Shown one piece after another: positions 1 to 5,448 of a stretch of DNA of 5,453 nt. Made by a program: the position numbers and the translations under genes. The stretch comes from Chitinophagaceae bacterium (lineage in GTDB: Bacteria; Bacteroidota; Bacteroidia; Chitinophagales; Chitinophagaceae): positions 1-5,453 of the forward strand of contig JASLDA010000439.1 in NCBI GenBank assembly GCA_030151745.1, given 5' to 3'. The notes beneath the pieces were generated by a model that was not told where the DNA came from, searched no databases, and saw nothing but the letters and a program-made list of their open reading frames with translations. Numbering within the stretch: the first letter of the stretch is position 1; every line of letters starts with the position of its first letter.

Positions 1-45
1 TGAAAAGCCCGGGAAGCACTTTTTTCTTCCCTGCCGTCCTTCTAC

Positions 46-77
46 AAGCTCACCCTTCGACAGGCTCAGGGTGACAG
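46..77. repeat. REP-like inverted repeat, unit 1
   Basis: TCACCCT at 50-56 is perfectly complementary to AGGGTGA at 68-74, with an 11-base loop (57-67). The minus strand reads TGTCACCCTGAGCC followed by TGTCGAAGGGTG. This resembles the TGTCA(C/T)CCTGAG...GAAGG type of intergenic repeat that I associate with dispersed copies in Bacteroidota and some other genomes. That association is from memory, not from a search. It lies outside any gene. A second, longer unit follows 20-50 bases downstream. Confidence 0.55.
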
Positions 78-98
78 GGACGAAAAGCAGCGCAGATC

Positions 99-155
99 CC
101 ATTGTCACGTCCCGAAGGATTGCGGCGCGCTGCATAAAACCTCAGGATGACATGG
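99..155. repeat. REP-like inverted repeat, unit 2 (long imperfect hairpin)
   Basis: The two ends pair in steps: CCAT 99-102 with ATGG 152-155, GTCA 104-107 with TGAC 148-151, and TCC 110-112 with GGA 145-147, with one-base and two-base bulges between. The interior holds CCCGAAGGATT and a GC-rich GCGGCGCGCTGC core (122-133). GCAGCGC at 87-93 can also pair with GCGCTGC at 127-133. On the minus strand it starts TGTCATCCTGAGG and ends CCTTCGGGACGTGACA, the same general design as unit 1. It is likely a mobile or structural intergenic repeat. Its function is unknown. Confidence 0.55.
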
Positions 156-280
156 ATCGATTTCTGGAATAGGCACTTAAGCTTTAGTGTGCGGGGCGAC
201 TATTGGTGTTATAACTATGCCCGGCCAGTCCCTAGTAATCCTGCAAATCGTGGCTCTTGCGCGCAAATCCTGGTGCCTGG

Positions 281-313
281 TTTGACTTTACCTTCCAACG
301 CAGCCTATTTTTG
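281..313 (+). promoter_or_regulatory. Bacteroidota-type promoter of rluD
   Basis: The -33 box is TTTG at 281-284 and the -7 box is TATTTTTG at 306-313 (consensus TAnnTTTG), separated by 21 bases. Transcription would be expected to start roughly 5-7 bases past the final G, at about 318-320. That is at or next to the rluD ATG (320). The promoter also lies inside the in-frame upstream extension that begins at a TTG (257), which argues against that longer start. Confidence 0.75.
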
Positions 314-319
314 CCCATT

Positions 320-1405
320 ATGGCATTTTACGACGAAGAAGAATGGGACGACGAAACCGGGGAAGAGGACGGCAGTCCGGATGCCGCAGAACGTACCGAA
401 CGGGTGCGTATCGTGACCGACAAGCGCCAGGAGCCCCTGCGCATCGATAAATTCCTGATGAACCGGGTCGAAGGGGCTACGCGCAACAAGATCCAGCAGG
501 CCCTGGAAGAAGGCCATATCACCGTCAACGGCGGACTGGTAAAGCCCAATTACAAGATCCGGCCCGGGGATACGATCATCGTCTACGATACGCGCAGCGC
601 GGAGACGACGGATGTCATTCCCGAAGAAATGCCCTTGAATATCGTGTACGAGGACGAGTCGCTGCTGGTGATCAACAAGCCTTCGGGCATGGTGGTGCAC
701 CCCGGCTGCGGCAATTACAGCGGCACCCTGGTCAACGGGCTCGCCTGGTACCTGAACGAGGAGCAGGGCAGGCTGTCCGAGCTGCCGCGGGTGGGCCTGG
801 TACACCGCATCGATAAGGACACGACCGGGCTGATCGTCGTGGCCAAGACGGAATCGGCCATGAGCCTGCTGGCCGCTCAGTTCAAGAAGCATACGGTCCA
901 CCGCCGTTATGTGGCGCTGGTATGGGGCGATCTGAACGAGGAACAGGGGACCATCATCGCGCATGTAGGCCGGCACCAGCGCTTCCGCAAGCTGTTCACG
1001 GCCTACCCCGAGGGCGAGCACGGCAAGGAGGCGATCACGCATTACAAAGTGCTGGAGCGCTTCGGGTACGTGACCCTGGTGGAGCTGCAGCTGGAGACCG
1101 GCCGCACGCACCAGATCCGCGTGCATATGCAAAGCATCGGGCACCCGCTGTTCGGCGACACCACCTACGGCGGCGACCGCATCGTCAAAGGCACCGTGTT
1201 CAATAAGTACAAGCAATTTGTCGAGAATACGCTGGCCATCCTGCCGCGACAGGCATTGCATGCCAGGGAGCTCGGGTTCCGCCATCCGGCCACCGGCGAA
1301 GAGCTTATGTTCAGCTCGGAGCTCCCAACCGATATGCAGCAGGCTATCGAGCGCTGGCGCAACTACACCTCGGGCATAGCGGGCCTGCGGCAGCATGCGG
1401 GCTGA
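320..1405 (+). CDS. rluD: RluD-family 23S rRNA pseudouridine synthase
   Basis: This 361-residue cytoplasmic enzyme of the RluA/RluD family isomerises uridines in RNA; RluD itself modifies helix 69 of 23S rRNA late in 50S assembly. An acidic, probably disordered tail (residues 1-27, rich in D/E) is followed by an S4 RNA-binding domain (about 38-90). The catalytic domain runs from about 105 to 345. The signature HRIDKDTTG lies at 162-170, with D165 the expected catalytic aspartate, and RTHQIRVHM is the later conserved motif. The open frame extends upstream to a TTG at 257, but the promoter sits within that extension, so ATG 320 is chosen. There is no obvious Shine-Dalgarno sequence. Family membership is certain; whether the target is the RluD sites rather than those of a close paralogue is inferred from the S4 domain. 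Confidence 0.93.
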   Translation: MAFYDEEEWDDETGEEDGSPDAAERTERVRIVTDKRQEPLRIDKFLMNRVEGATRNKIQQALEEGHITVNGGLVKPNYKIRPGDTIIVYDTRSAETTDVIPEEMPLNIVYEDESLLVINKPSGMVVHPGCGNYSGTLVNGLAWYLNEEQGRLSELPRVGLVHRIDKDTTGLIVVAKTESAMSLLAAQFKKHTVHRRYVALVWGDLNEEQGTIIAHVGRHQRFRKLFTAYPEGEHGKEAITHYKVLERFGYVTLVELQLETGRTHQIRVHMQSIGHPLFGDTTYGGDRIVKGTVFNKYKQFVENTLAILPRQALHARELGFRHPATGEELMFSSELPTDMQQAIERWRNYTSGIAGLRQHAG

Positions 1406-1542
1406 AAACTGCGGTAAAAGCCCCATGAACCGAGGTGGCCCGCTTGACGGCAGCTTGCACATTGAGTAATTTAGCAACCCGGCCAGAGCATAAAACAGTC
1501 GTTAATATGTGCGGCAGCTGCGTGATTCTGAGCCCGGCGTGT

Positions 1543-1550
1543 TATCTTTG
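1543..1550 (+). promoter_or_regulatory. Putative tatA promoter (-7 box)
   Basis: TATCTTTG fits the Bacteroidota TAnnTTTG -7 consensus exactly. The expected transcription start near 1556 would leave a 5' leader of about 25 bases before the tatA ATG at 1581. I see no good TTTG -33 box at the usual distance; the nearest match is a weak CTG at 1518-1520. The box falls inside the longer GTG-initiated frame (from 1509), which supports the shorter tatA start. Confidence 0.55.
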
Positions 1551-1580
1551 TTATTCACGGTTTTTCTAAAAGTATCTGTT

Positions 1581-1823
1581 ATGGCACTTCTGAACATTGT
1601 TCCTCAAATGCTTCTTTCCCTGCCTGGTGGTGGTGAATGGGTCTGGTTAATCCTGATCGTCGTGATCTTCTTCGGCGGTCGCAAGATCCCTGAACTGGCG
1701 CGCGGACTGGGTAAAGGCATCCGGGAATTCAACGATGCGAAGGAAGGTGTGAAGAAGGAGATCGAGTCCGGCATGAACGACAAGCCTGCCAATACCAACA
1801 GCTCTACAGCGGCCAACAGCTAA
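1581..1823 (+). CDS. tatA: Twin-arginine translocase subunit TatA/TatE
   Basis: This 80-residue inner-membrane protein belongs to the TatA/E family, which oligomerises with TatC to move folded, cofactor-bearing proteins across the cytoplasmic membrane. An N-terminal segment of about 18 residues precedes a short transmembrane helix (about 20-31, WVWLILIVVIFF). Then comes the hinge FGG (31-33) and the amphipathic helix starting RKIPELARGLGKGIREF (34-50), the family hallmark. A charged coil and a Ser/Asn/Thr-rich cytoplasmic tail end the protein. The glutamate just before the membrane helix (E19) occupies the region where TatA proteins carry a polar residue. The frame stays open upstream to a GTG at 1509, but the -7 box at 1543-1550 lies there, so ATG 1581 is preferred. 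tatC is not in the window. Confidence 0.93.
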   Translation: MALLNIVPQMLLSLPGGGEWVWLILIVVIFFGGRKIPELARGLGKGIREFNDAKEGVKKEIESGMNDKPANTNSSTAANS

Positions 1824-1917
1824 GCCGCCAGCTATCCCCTTTGTTGCGGCCCTCCCCGCAGCGTTGCTGATTTTACATTACAACGCTTCCCTCCGGAAGA
1901 GTTGCATGCTTTCACCG

Positions 1918-1943
1918 TCCGCGGAAAGTCGCCTTTCTGCGGA
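1918..1943 (+). promoter_or_regulatory. Leader hairpin upstream of the lytic transglycosylase gene
   Basis: Bases 1918-1928 pair with 1933-1943 to give an 11-bp stem, continuous except for one G-U wobble at RNA level, closed by a 4-base loop TCGC (1929-1932). It is followed by a run of A (to 1949), not T, so it is not a plus-strand intrinsic terminator. The ATG of the next gene is 19 bases past the stem. The purine stretch GGAAAAAA (1941-1948) overlaps the stem's 3' edge, so folding could influence ribosome access. This is a structural observation; a regulatory role is inferred. Confidence 0.45.
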
Positions 1944-1962
1944 AAAAACAGTCGTCGACTAC

Positions 1963-3051
1963 ATGCAATTGAAGGGCGTTTTATTGTCTGCAGCCATCCT
2001 CGGCGGTATCGGAGCTTCGGCTCAGAAAGCCGCCCAGCCGGTGACCCTGCAGGCTCCCTCACGGATCATCAAGACGGACACCATCGTCAGGCAATCCAAG
2101 CCGATTGCGGGCGTACTGGCTCCTGCTGCACCCTTTACCGGGGTGCCCCTGGCCGGCCATAAAGCCTATTACGGCTCTATGACGGACTATGTCAACGGCT
2201 ATTGCAAGCAATACCTGGGCGCGCATACGAAGACGCTGTCTACCGTTCAGGGCCGGGGCAATAACCGCTTCTCGCTCATCGATAACATACTCAAGCGCCA
2301 CGAGATTCCCACCGAGCTCAAATACCTGGCCGTTATCGAATCCGCGCTGAACAACCAGGCCGTATCCCCCGTGGGCGCGGTAGGCCCCTGGCAGCTGATG
2401 GAAAGCACTGCCCGGCTGATGGGCCTCACCGTCAACGGCAAGCGCGACGACCGGACCGACTGGTTCAAGTCGACCAATGCCGCGGCGAAATACCTGAGCT
2501 TCCTCTACAAGAACCTGAACGACTGGCTGCTCGTGGTGGCAGCTTACAACAGCGGACCGGTTCCCGTGCAGCGCGCCATCGAAAGGACCGGCAGCCGCAG
2601 CTTCTGGGACATCAAGAAATTCCTGCCGCGCGAAACCCAGGGACATGTGCTGGCATTCATCGCCACAGCCTCCATCTTCGAAAAGATGAGCTCCTTCATC
2701 GGCAAGGGCCAGCTCCCTGACGACTTCAAATTCGGCAACGAGGAGGCCAGCCCCGAGAAGAAGGATCCGCCCGCTCCCAAGATCGTCTTCAGCAAGGAAG
2801 AGCTGGAATCCATGGCCATCATCCGCCTGTCCGAGCCCATGTACGAAGACCTGATGCTCATGGAGCTGGGCATCGACCGCGCCCAGTTCAAAAAATGGAA
2901 CCCGGACTACGACCTGTTCGTCTACGACAGCTACCCGGAAGAGTTCTACCGGCTCCGTATTCCCAAGGAAAAGCTGGATGCATTCATCGAAAAGAAAGAA
3001 TCCCTCAGCAAGAAAAGCAGGCAGATCTTCACTGCCGGCAACGTACTGTAA
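1963..3051 (+). CDS. Secreted MltD-like lytic transglycosylase (SLT domain)
   Basis: This 362-residue exported protein is predicted to cleave the MurNAc-GlcNAc bond of peptidoglycan with 1,6-anhydro product formation. A signal peptide is visible (MQLK, hydrophobic residues 5-18, likely cleavage after ASA at 18-20), with no lipobox cysteine. The SLT domain (about 105-230) shows the catalytic glutamate E126 in AVIESALNNQAVSP, then GAVGPWQLMEST (138-149), AAYNSG (193-198) and LPRETQGHV (221-229), in the order seen in MltD-type enzymes. A Pro/Glu/Lys linker leads to a tail (about 273-362) ending in a basic region, with only a faint resemblance to LysM. The frame is open from a TTG at 1864, but ATG 1963 gives a clean signal peptide. 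I see no strong promoter; co-transcription with tatA, 139 bases upstream, is possible. Confidence 0.88.
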   Translation: MQLKGVLLSAAILGGIGASAQKAAQPVTLQAPSRIIKTDTIVRQSKPIAGVLAPAAPFTGVPLAGHKAYYGSMTDYVNGYCKQYLGAHTKTLSTVQGRGNNRFSLIDNILKRHEIPTELKYLAVIESALNNQAVSPVGAVGPWQLMESTARLMGLTVNGKRDDRTDWFKSTNAAAKYLSFLYKNLNDWLLVVAAYNSGPVPVQRAIERTGSRSFWDIKKFLPRETQGHVLAFIATASIFEKMSSFIGKGQLPDDFKFGNEEASPEKKDPPAPKIVFSKEELESMAIIRLSEPMYEDLMLMELGIDRAQFKKWNPDYDLFVYDSYPEEFYRLRIPKEKLDAFIEKKESLSKKSRQIFTAGNVL

Positions 3052-3063
3052 GGCTGAAAGATT

Positions 3064-3095
3064 TTTGTTGTAATAAAGAATATCCCTTACTTTTG
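3064..3095 (+). promoter_or_regulatory. Promoter of rpsT
   Basis: The -33 box is TTTG at 3064-3067 and the -7 box is TACTTTTG at 3088-3095, separated by 20 bases. This is an excellent match to the Bacteroidota primary promoter. It sits just after the transglycosylase stop codon in the only AT-rich part of the gap. The predicted transcript start near 3100 gives a leader of about 27 bases before the rpsT ATG, with A-rich sequence (AGAAAACGAAAGA) but no clear Shine-Dalgarno core. Confidence 0.8.
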
Positions 3096-3127
3096 CGTCC
3101 CGCTTAGAAAACGAAAGACATTTTCCA

Positions 3128-3382
3128 ATGGCCAATCATAAAGCTACCAAGAAAGACGCCCGCCAGGCCCTGAAGCGCCGTGAGCGCAACCGCTACTACG
3201 GCAAGACCACCCGCAACGCCATCCGCAAGCTCCTCGCTACGGACGATAAGGCTGCAGCCGGCCAGGAACTGCCGAAGGTTATTTCCATGATCGACAAGCT
3301 CGCTAAGCGCAACGTAATCCATAAGAACAAGGCCAGCAACCTGAAGTCTGCCCTCAGCAAGCGCGTTCTGGCTACCGCCTGA
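3128..3382 (+). CDS. rpsT: 30S ribosomal protein S20
   Basis: This small basic protein of 84 residues has the usual S20 length and binds 16S rRNA early in 30S assembly, at the bottom of the body. It opens with the typical MANHKATKKDARQ and continues with a strongly basic helix (RRERNRYYGKTTRNAIRKL) that contacts rRNA. Two further helices contain the conserved ISMIDKLAKRNVIHKNKASNLKS segment near the C terminus. ATG 3128 is the only sensible start and lies about 27 bases after the predicted transcript start. It is flanked by its own promoter and a strong terminator, so it is likely a single-gene unit. In enterobacteria S20 represses its own translation; nothing in this leader directly shows that here. 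Confidence 0.97.
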   Translation: MANHKATKKDARQALKRRERNRYYGKTTRNAIRKLLATDDKAAAGQELPKVISMIDKLAKRNVIHKNKASNLKSALSKRVLATA

Positions 3383-3425
3383 TCGCAGCGCAGCAACTTG
3401 TAAGATCTTATAAAGACATCGGATC

Positions 3426-3458
3426 AGCCGGCTTCCCAGGAGCCGGCTTTTCTGTTTT
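3426..3458 (+). terminator. Intrinsic terminator after rpsT
   Basis: AGCCGGCT at 3426-3433 pairs with the identical, self-complementary AGCCGGCT at 3441-3448, leaving a 7-base loop (TCCCAGG). The stem is followed by TTTTCTGTTTT. This is a GC-rich 8-bp stem with a T-rich tract, 43 bases past the rpsT stop, and should end the rpsT transcript. Its T tract overlaps the likely upstream box of the pepT promoter. Confidence 0.85.
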
Positions 3459-3482
3459 ATCCCTTTGCCCGGCGTACTTTTG
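3451..3482 (+). promoter_or_regulatory. Promoter of pepT
   Basis: The -7 box is TACTTTTG at 3475-3482, identical to that of rpsT. At the matching distance (20-base spacer) the -33 position reads TCTG (3451-3454), one base off TTTG, inside the T tract of the rpsT terminator. A perfect TTTG at 3464-3467 is only 7 bases from the -7 box and so too close to serve. The expected start near 3488 leaves a leader of about 17 bases. Confidence 0.65.
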
Positions 3483-3504
3483 CCGCTCATTTTTCCCGCT
3501 GCCC

Positions 3505-4755
3505 ATGCCAATTGCAGATTATCCGCATACCGCTGCCGAGCGCTTCATCCGCTATGTGCAGATCGACACCCAGAGCGATCCGACGTCCCCCTCACAGCCG
3601 TCCACCGAAAAGCAGAAAGACCTGAGCCGTATCCTCGAGCAGGAACTGCGGGCCATGGGCATCGCCGATGCCGAGCTGGACGAGCATGGCTATGTCTACG
3701 CGACGATCCCGGCCACAACCGACAAGAACGTCCCCGTGCTTTGCTTCTGCGCGCACGTAGATACCTCGCCGGACAGCAGCGGGGCCGGCGTACGCCCGAT
3801 CGTACACCAGAACTACCAGGGCCAGGACCTGGTGCTGCCGGACGATCCGACCGTCGTGATCACCACCGCGAAGCACCCCTACCTGAAGCAGCGCATCGGC
3901 GACGACATCATCACGGCCGCCGGCACCACCCTGCTCGGCGCGGACGATAAAGCCGGCGTGGCCATTATCATGGATCTCGCCAACTACCTTATCCAGCACC
4001 CGGAGATCCCCCACGGCAAGATCCGCATCCTATTCACTCCCGACGAGGAAATCGGCCGCGGCGTGAACGCGGTGAATATGGAAAAGCTGGGCGCGGATTT
4101 CGGCTACACCCTGGACGGGGGCGAGCGCGGGCACCTCGAAGGGGAATCCTTCAGCGCCGACGCCGTGACGGTGACCTTCCACGGCATCAGCGCGCATCCC
4201 GGCTATGCGAAAGGCAAGCTGGTGAACGCCATCAAGGCCGCGGCGCATTTCCTGAACGGCCTGCCGGCAGACAGCTGGGCCCCGGAACATACCTCGGGCC
4301 GCGAAGGCTTCATACACCCCCTGGGCATCAGCGGCTCCATCGAAAAGGCGACCGTCCAGTTCATCGTCCGCGATTTCGAGACGAGCATGCTGGCCACGCA
4401 TGAAGAGCGCCTGCGCAGGCATGTCAACGATACCCTGCAGGCCTTCCCCGGCGTTACGGCCGATTTCGGCATACAGGAACAGTACCGCAATATGCGCGAG
4501 GTGCTGGATCTGCACCCCCAGGTGATGCAGCACGCAGAGGAAGCATACCGCCGCGCGGGCATCGCCGCGGAGCGGATCAGCATCCGCGGCGGAACGGACG
4601 GCTCCCGCCTTTCGTTCATGGGTCTGCCCTGCCCCAATATCTTCACGGGCGAGATGGGCATCCACAGCCGCCAGGAATATGTCAGCGTCCAGGATATGGA
4701 GAAAGCCGTTGAGATTCTGGTGCAGCTGGCCAGGGTATGGACCGAAAATGCGTAA
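3505..4755 (+). CDS. pepT: Peptidase T, tripeptide aminopeptidase
   Basis: This cytoplasmic dizinc aminopeptidase of the M20 family removes the N-terminal residue from tripeptides; at 416 residues it is close to the family norm of about 410. All expected catalytic and metal positions are visible: H84 and D86 in AHVDTSPD, the bridging aspartate in LLGADDKAG (D147), the E181-E182 pair in FTPDEEIGRG, D204 in TLDGG, and H387 in GEMGIHSRQEY. The substrate-side motif GGTDGSR is at 362-368. The inserted dimerisation or lid domain (about 212-325) begins near FHGISAHPGYAKGKLVNAI. ATG 3505 lies just after a good promoter. A downstream DUF1573 gene starts 11 bases after the stop or, from an earlier ATG, overlaps it; the two are probably co-transcribed. 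No damage or missing residue is seen. Confidence 0.96.
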   Translation: MPIADYPHTAAERFIRYVQIDTQSDPTSPSQPSTEKQKDLSRILEQELRAMGIADAELDEHGYVYATIPATTDKNVPVLCFCAHVDTSPDSSGAGVRPIVHQNYQGQDLVLPDDPTVVITTAKHPYLKQRIGDDIITAAGTTLLGADDKAGVAIIMDLANYLIQHPEIPHGKIRILFTPDEEIGRGVNAVNMEKLGADFGYTLDGGERGHLEGESFSADAVTVTFHGISAHPGYAKGKLVNAIKAAAHFLNGLPADSWAPEHTSGREGFIHPLGISGSIEKATVQFIVRDFETSMLATHEERLRRHVNDTLQAFPGVTADFGIQEQYRNMREVLDLHPQVMQHAEEAYRRAGIAAERISIRGGTDGSRLSFMGLPCPNIFTGEMGIHSRQEYVSVQDMEKAVEILVQLARVWTENA

Positions 4756-4766
4756 ACCGCCAGCGA

Positions 4767-5270
4767 ATGAACGCCCAGCTAAAAACGATATCGCTTACCG
4801 TCCTCACGCTCTCCGTCCTTACCATCGCGCTGGTGGAGCTGAGCGGGGTCAGCAGCACCGCCCTGTTCAATAAATACGGCATCGGCAGGGGCGGCGCCTC
4901 CGCAAACGCGGTCACCATCGACGAAGGCTCGCAGCGCCATAAACAGGCGATGCAGATGCCCAAGACCGAGCTCAGCTTCAACGATACGAAATACAGCTTC
5001 GGCCAGATCCGGGAAGGGGAAATCGTAAAGCACGCCTTCCACTTCAGGAATTCCGGCAAGGCGCCGCTGCTGATCAGCCAGGCCGTAGCATCCTGCGGCT
5101 GCACCGTTCCCTCCTTTCCCAAGGAGCCCATCCCTCCCGGGGGCGAAGGCGATATCTTGGTGGAGTTCAACTCCAGCCACCGCAAAGGCCACCAGCAGAA
5201 AAACATCCTGATCTTCAGCAATGCCCAGCTCGAGAAGATGAGTATCGGCTTCGATGCGGATGTTATTTAG
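4767..5270 (+). CDS. Membrane-anchored DUF1573-domain protein
   Basis: This is a 167-residue protein of unknown function. A single hydrophobic segment near the N terminus (about 8-23, ISLTVLTLSVLTIALV) would act as an uncleaved anchor or signal sequence, placing the rest in the periplasm. A variable spacer (about 27-67) leads to a DUF1573 domain (about 68-165), recognised by FGQIREGE, FRNSGKAPLLI, SCGCTVP (109-115), FPKEPIPPGGEGDI, FNSSHRKG and NILIFSN. Such domains are common in Bacteroidota and have an immunoglobulin-like beta fold. C110 and C112 are the only cysteines from this start. An in-frame ATG at 4737 would add ten residues and overlap pepT by 19 bases; 4767 is preferred because it avoids the overlap and gives a more typical N-terminus. 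No separate promoter is seen, so it probably depends on that of pepT. Confidence 0.85.
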   Translation: MNAQLKTISLTVLTLSVLTIALVELSGVSSTALFNKYGIGRGGASANAVTIDEGSQRHKQAMQMPKTELSFNDTKYSFGQIREGEIVKHAFHFRNSGKAPLLISQAVASCGCTVPSFPKEPIPPGGEGDILVEFNSSHRKGHQQKNILIFSNAQLEKMSIGFDADVI

Positions 5271-5424
5271 AATGGCTGGATTGCCGGATGCATCGAGCCG
5301 GAAGCCCGGATGCCCGCGGCGCTGGAGTATTGTCTGCCGGAACGGCCTTCAATACGAGCCTGCACATCCGCCCATTGCTTCCGATCCCACCCCCACATTC
5401 ACCTATCTGTATAAGCTACGTGCA

Positions 5425-5448
5425 TTGACTAATTGACTAATTGACGAA
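5425..5448. repeat. 8-bp tandem repeat, three units
   Basis: TTGACTAA (5425-5432), TTGACTAA (5433-5440) and TTGACGAA (5441-5448) follow each other without gaps; the third unit has one substitution. The repeat lies in noncoding DNA 155 bases after the DUF1573 stop and five bases from the window end, so the array may continue beyond what is visible. It is AT-rich, in contrast to its surroundings. The role is unknown: it could be a slippage-prone repeat, a repeated protein-binding site, or neutral. Confidence 0.7.

Larger units (their letters stand above)
1..319. other. Gene-free intergenic region upstream of rluD
   Basis: I see no convincing gene in this stretch. It begins with a 6-bp hairpin (GGGAAG at 11-16 with CTTCCC at 26-31), followed by two REP-like inverted repeats (about 46-77 and 99-155). 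A 16-base imperfect dyad lies at 174-189 (CACTTAAG/CTTTAGTG, one mismatched pair). The rluD promoter occupies the end. The short open frame crossing 147-416 has no recognisable protein features and overlaps the start of rluD in another frame, so I do not call it. Confidence 0.7.

Noticed and set aside
11..31. Possible terminator hairpin at the window start (GGGAAG/CTTCCC)
   Set aside because: The stem is only 6 bp and the T run lies in the loop rather than after the stem. The flanking gene is not visible, so neither strand can be supported as terminated here.
147..416. An 89-codon plus-strand frame spanning the rluD promoter
   Set aside because: It overlaps the rluD start in another frame, shows no protein features, and contains the promoter and part of the inverted repeat.
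305..1477. A 390-codon minus-strand open frame opposite rluD
   Set aside because: It is the antisense shadow of a clear RluD gene in GC-rich codon usage. Its translation shows no domain and no promoter box precedes it.
1845..1860. Possible terminator after tatA (TGCGG/CCGCA)
   Set aside because: The stem is only 5 bp with a 6-base loop and no T tract directly after it. It is too weak to call, so read-through into the next gene remains possible.
2059..3135. A 358-codon minus-strand open frame opposite the lytic transglycosylase
   Set aside because: It mirrors a well-supported SLT-domain gene, has no recognisable motif, and would need to begin inside the rpsT start region.
4030..4665. A 211-codon minus-strand frame opposite pepT
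   Set aside because: It is antisense to a gene with every catalytic residue of peptidase T in place, and is explained by third-position GC bias.
5254..5436. A 60-codon frame overlapping the end of the DUF1573 gene
   Set aside because: Its composition is that of translated noncoding DNA (Pro/Arg-rich, no motif), and it runs into the octamer repeat where it stops. I treat 5271-5453 as noncoding.
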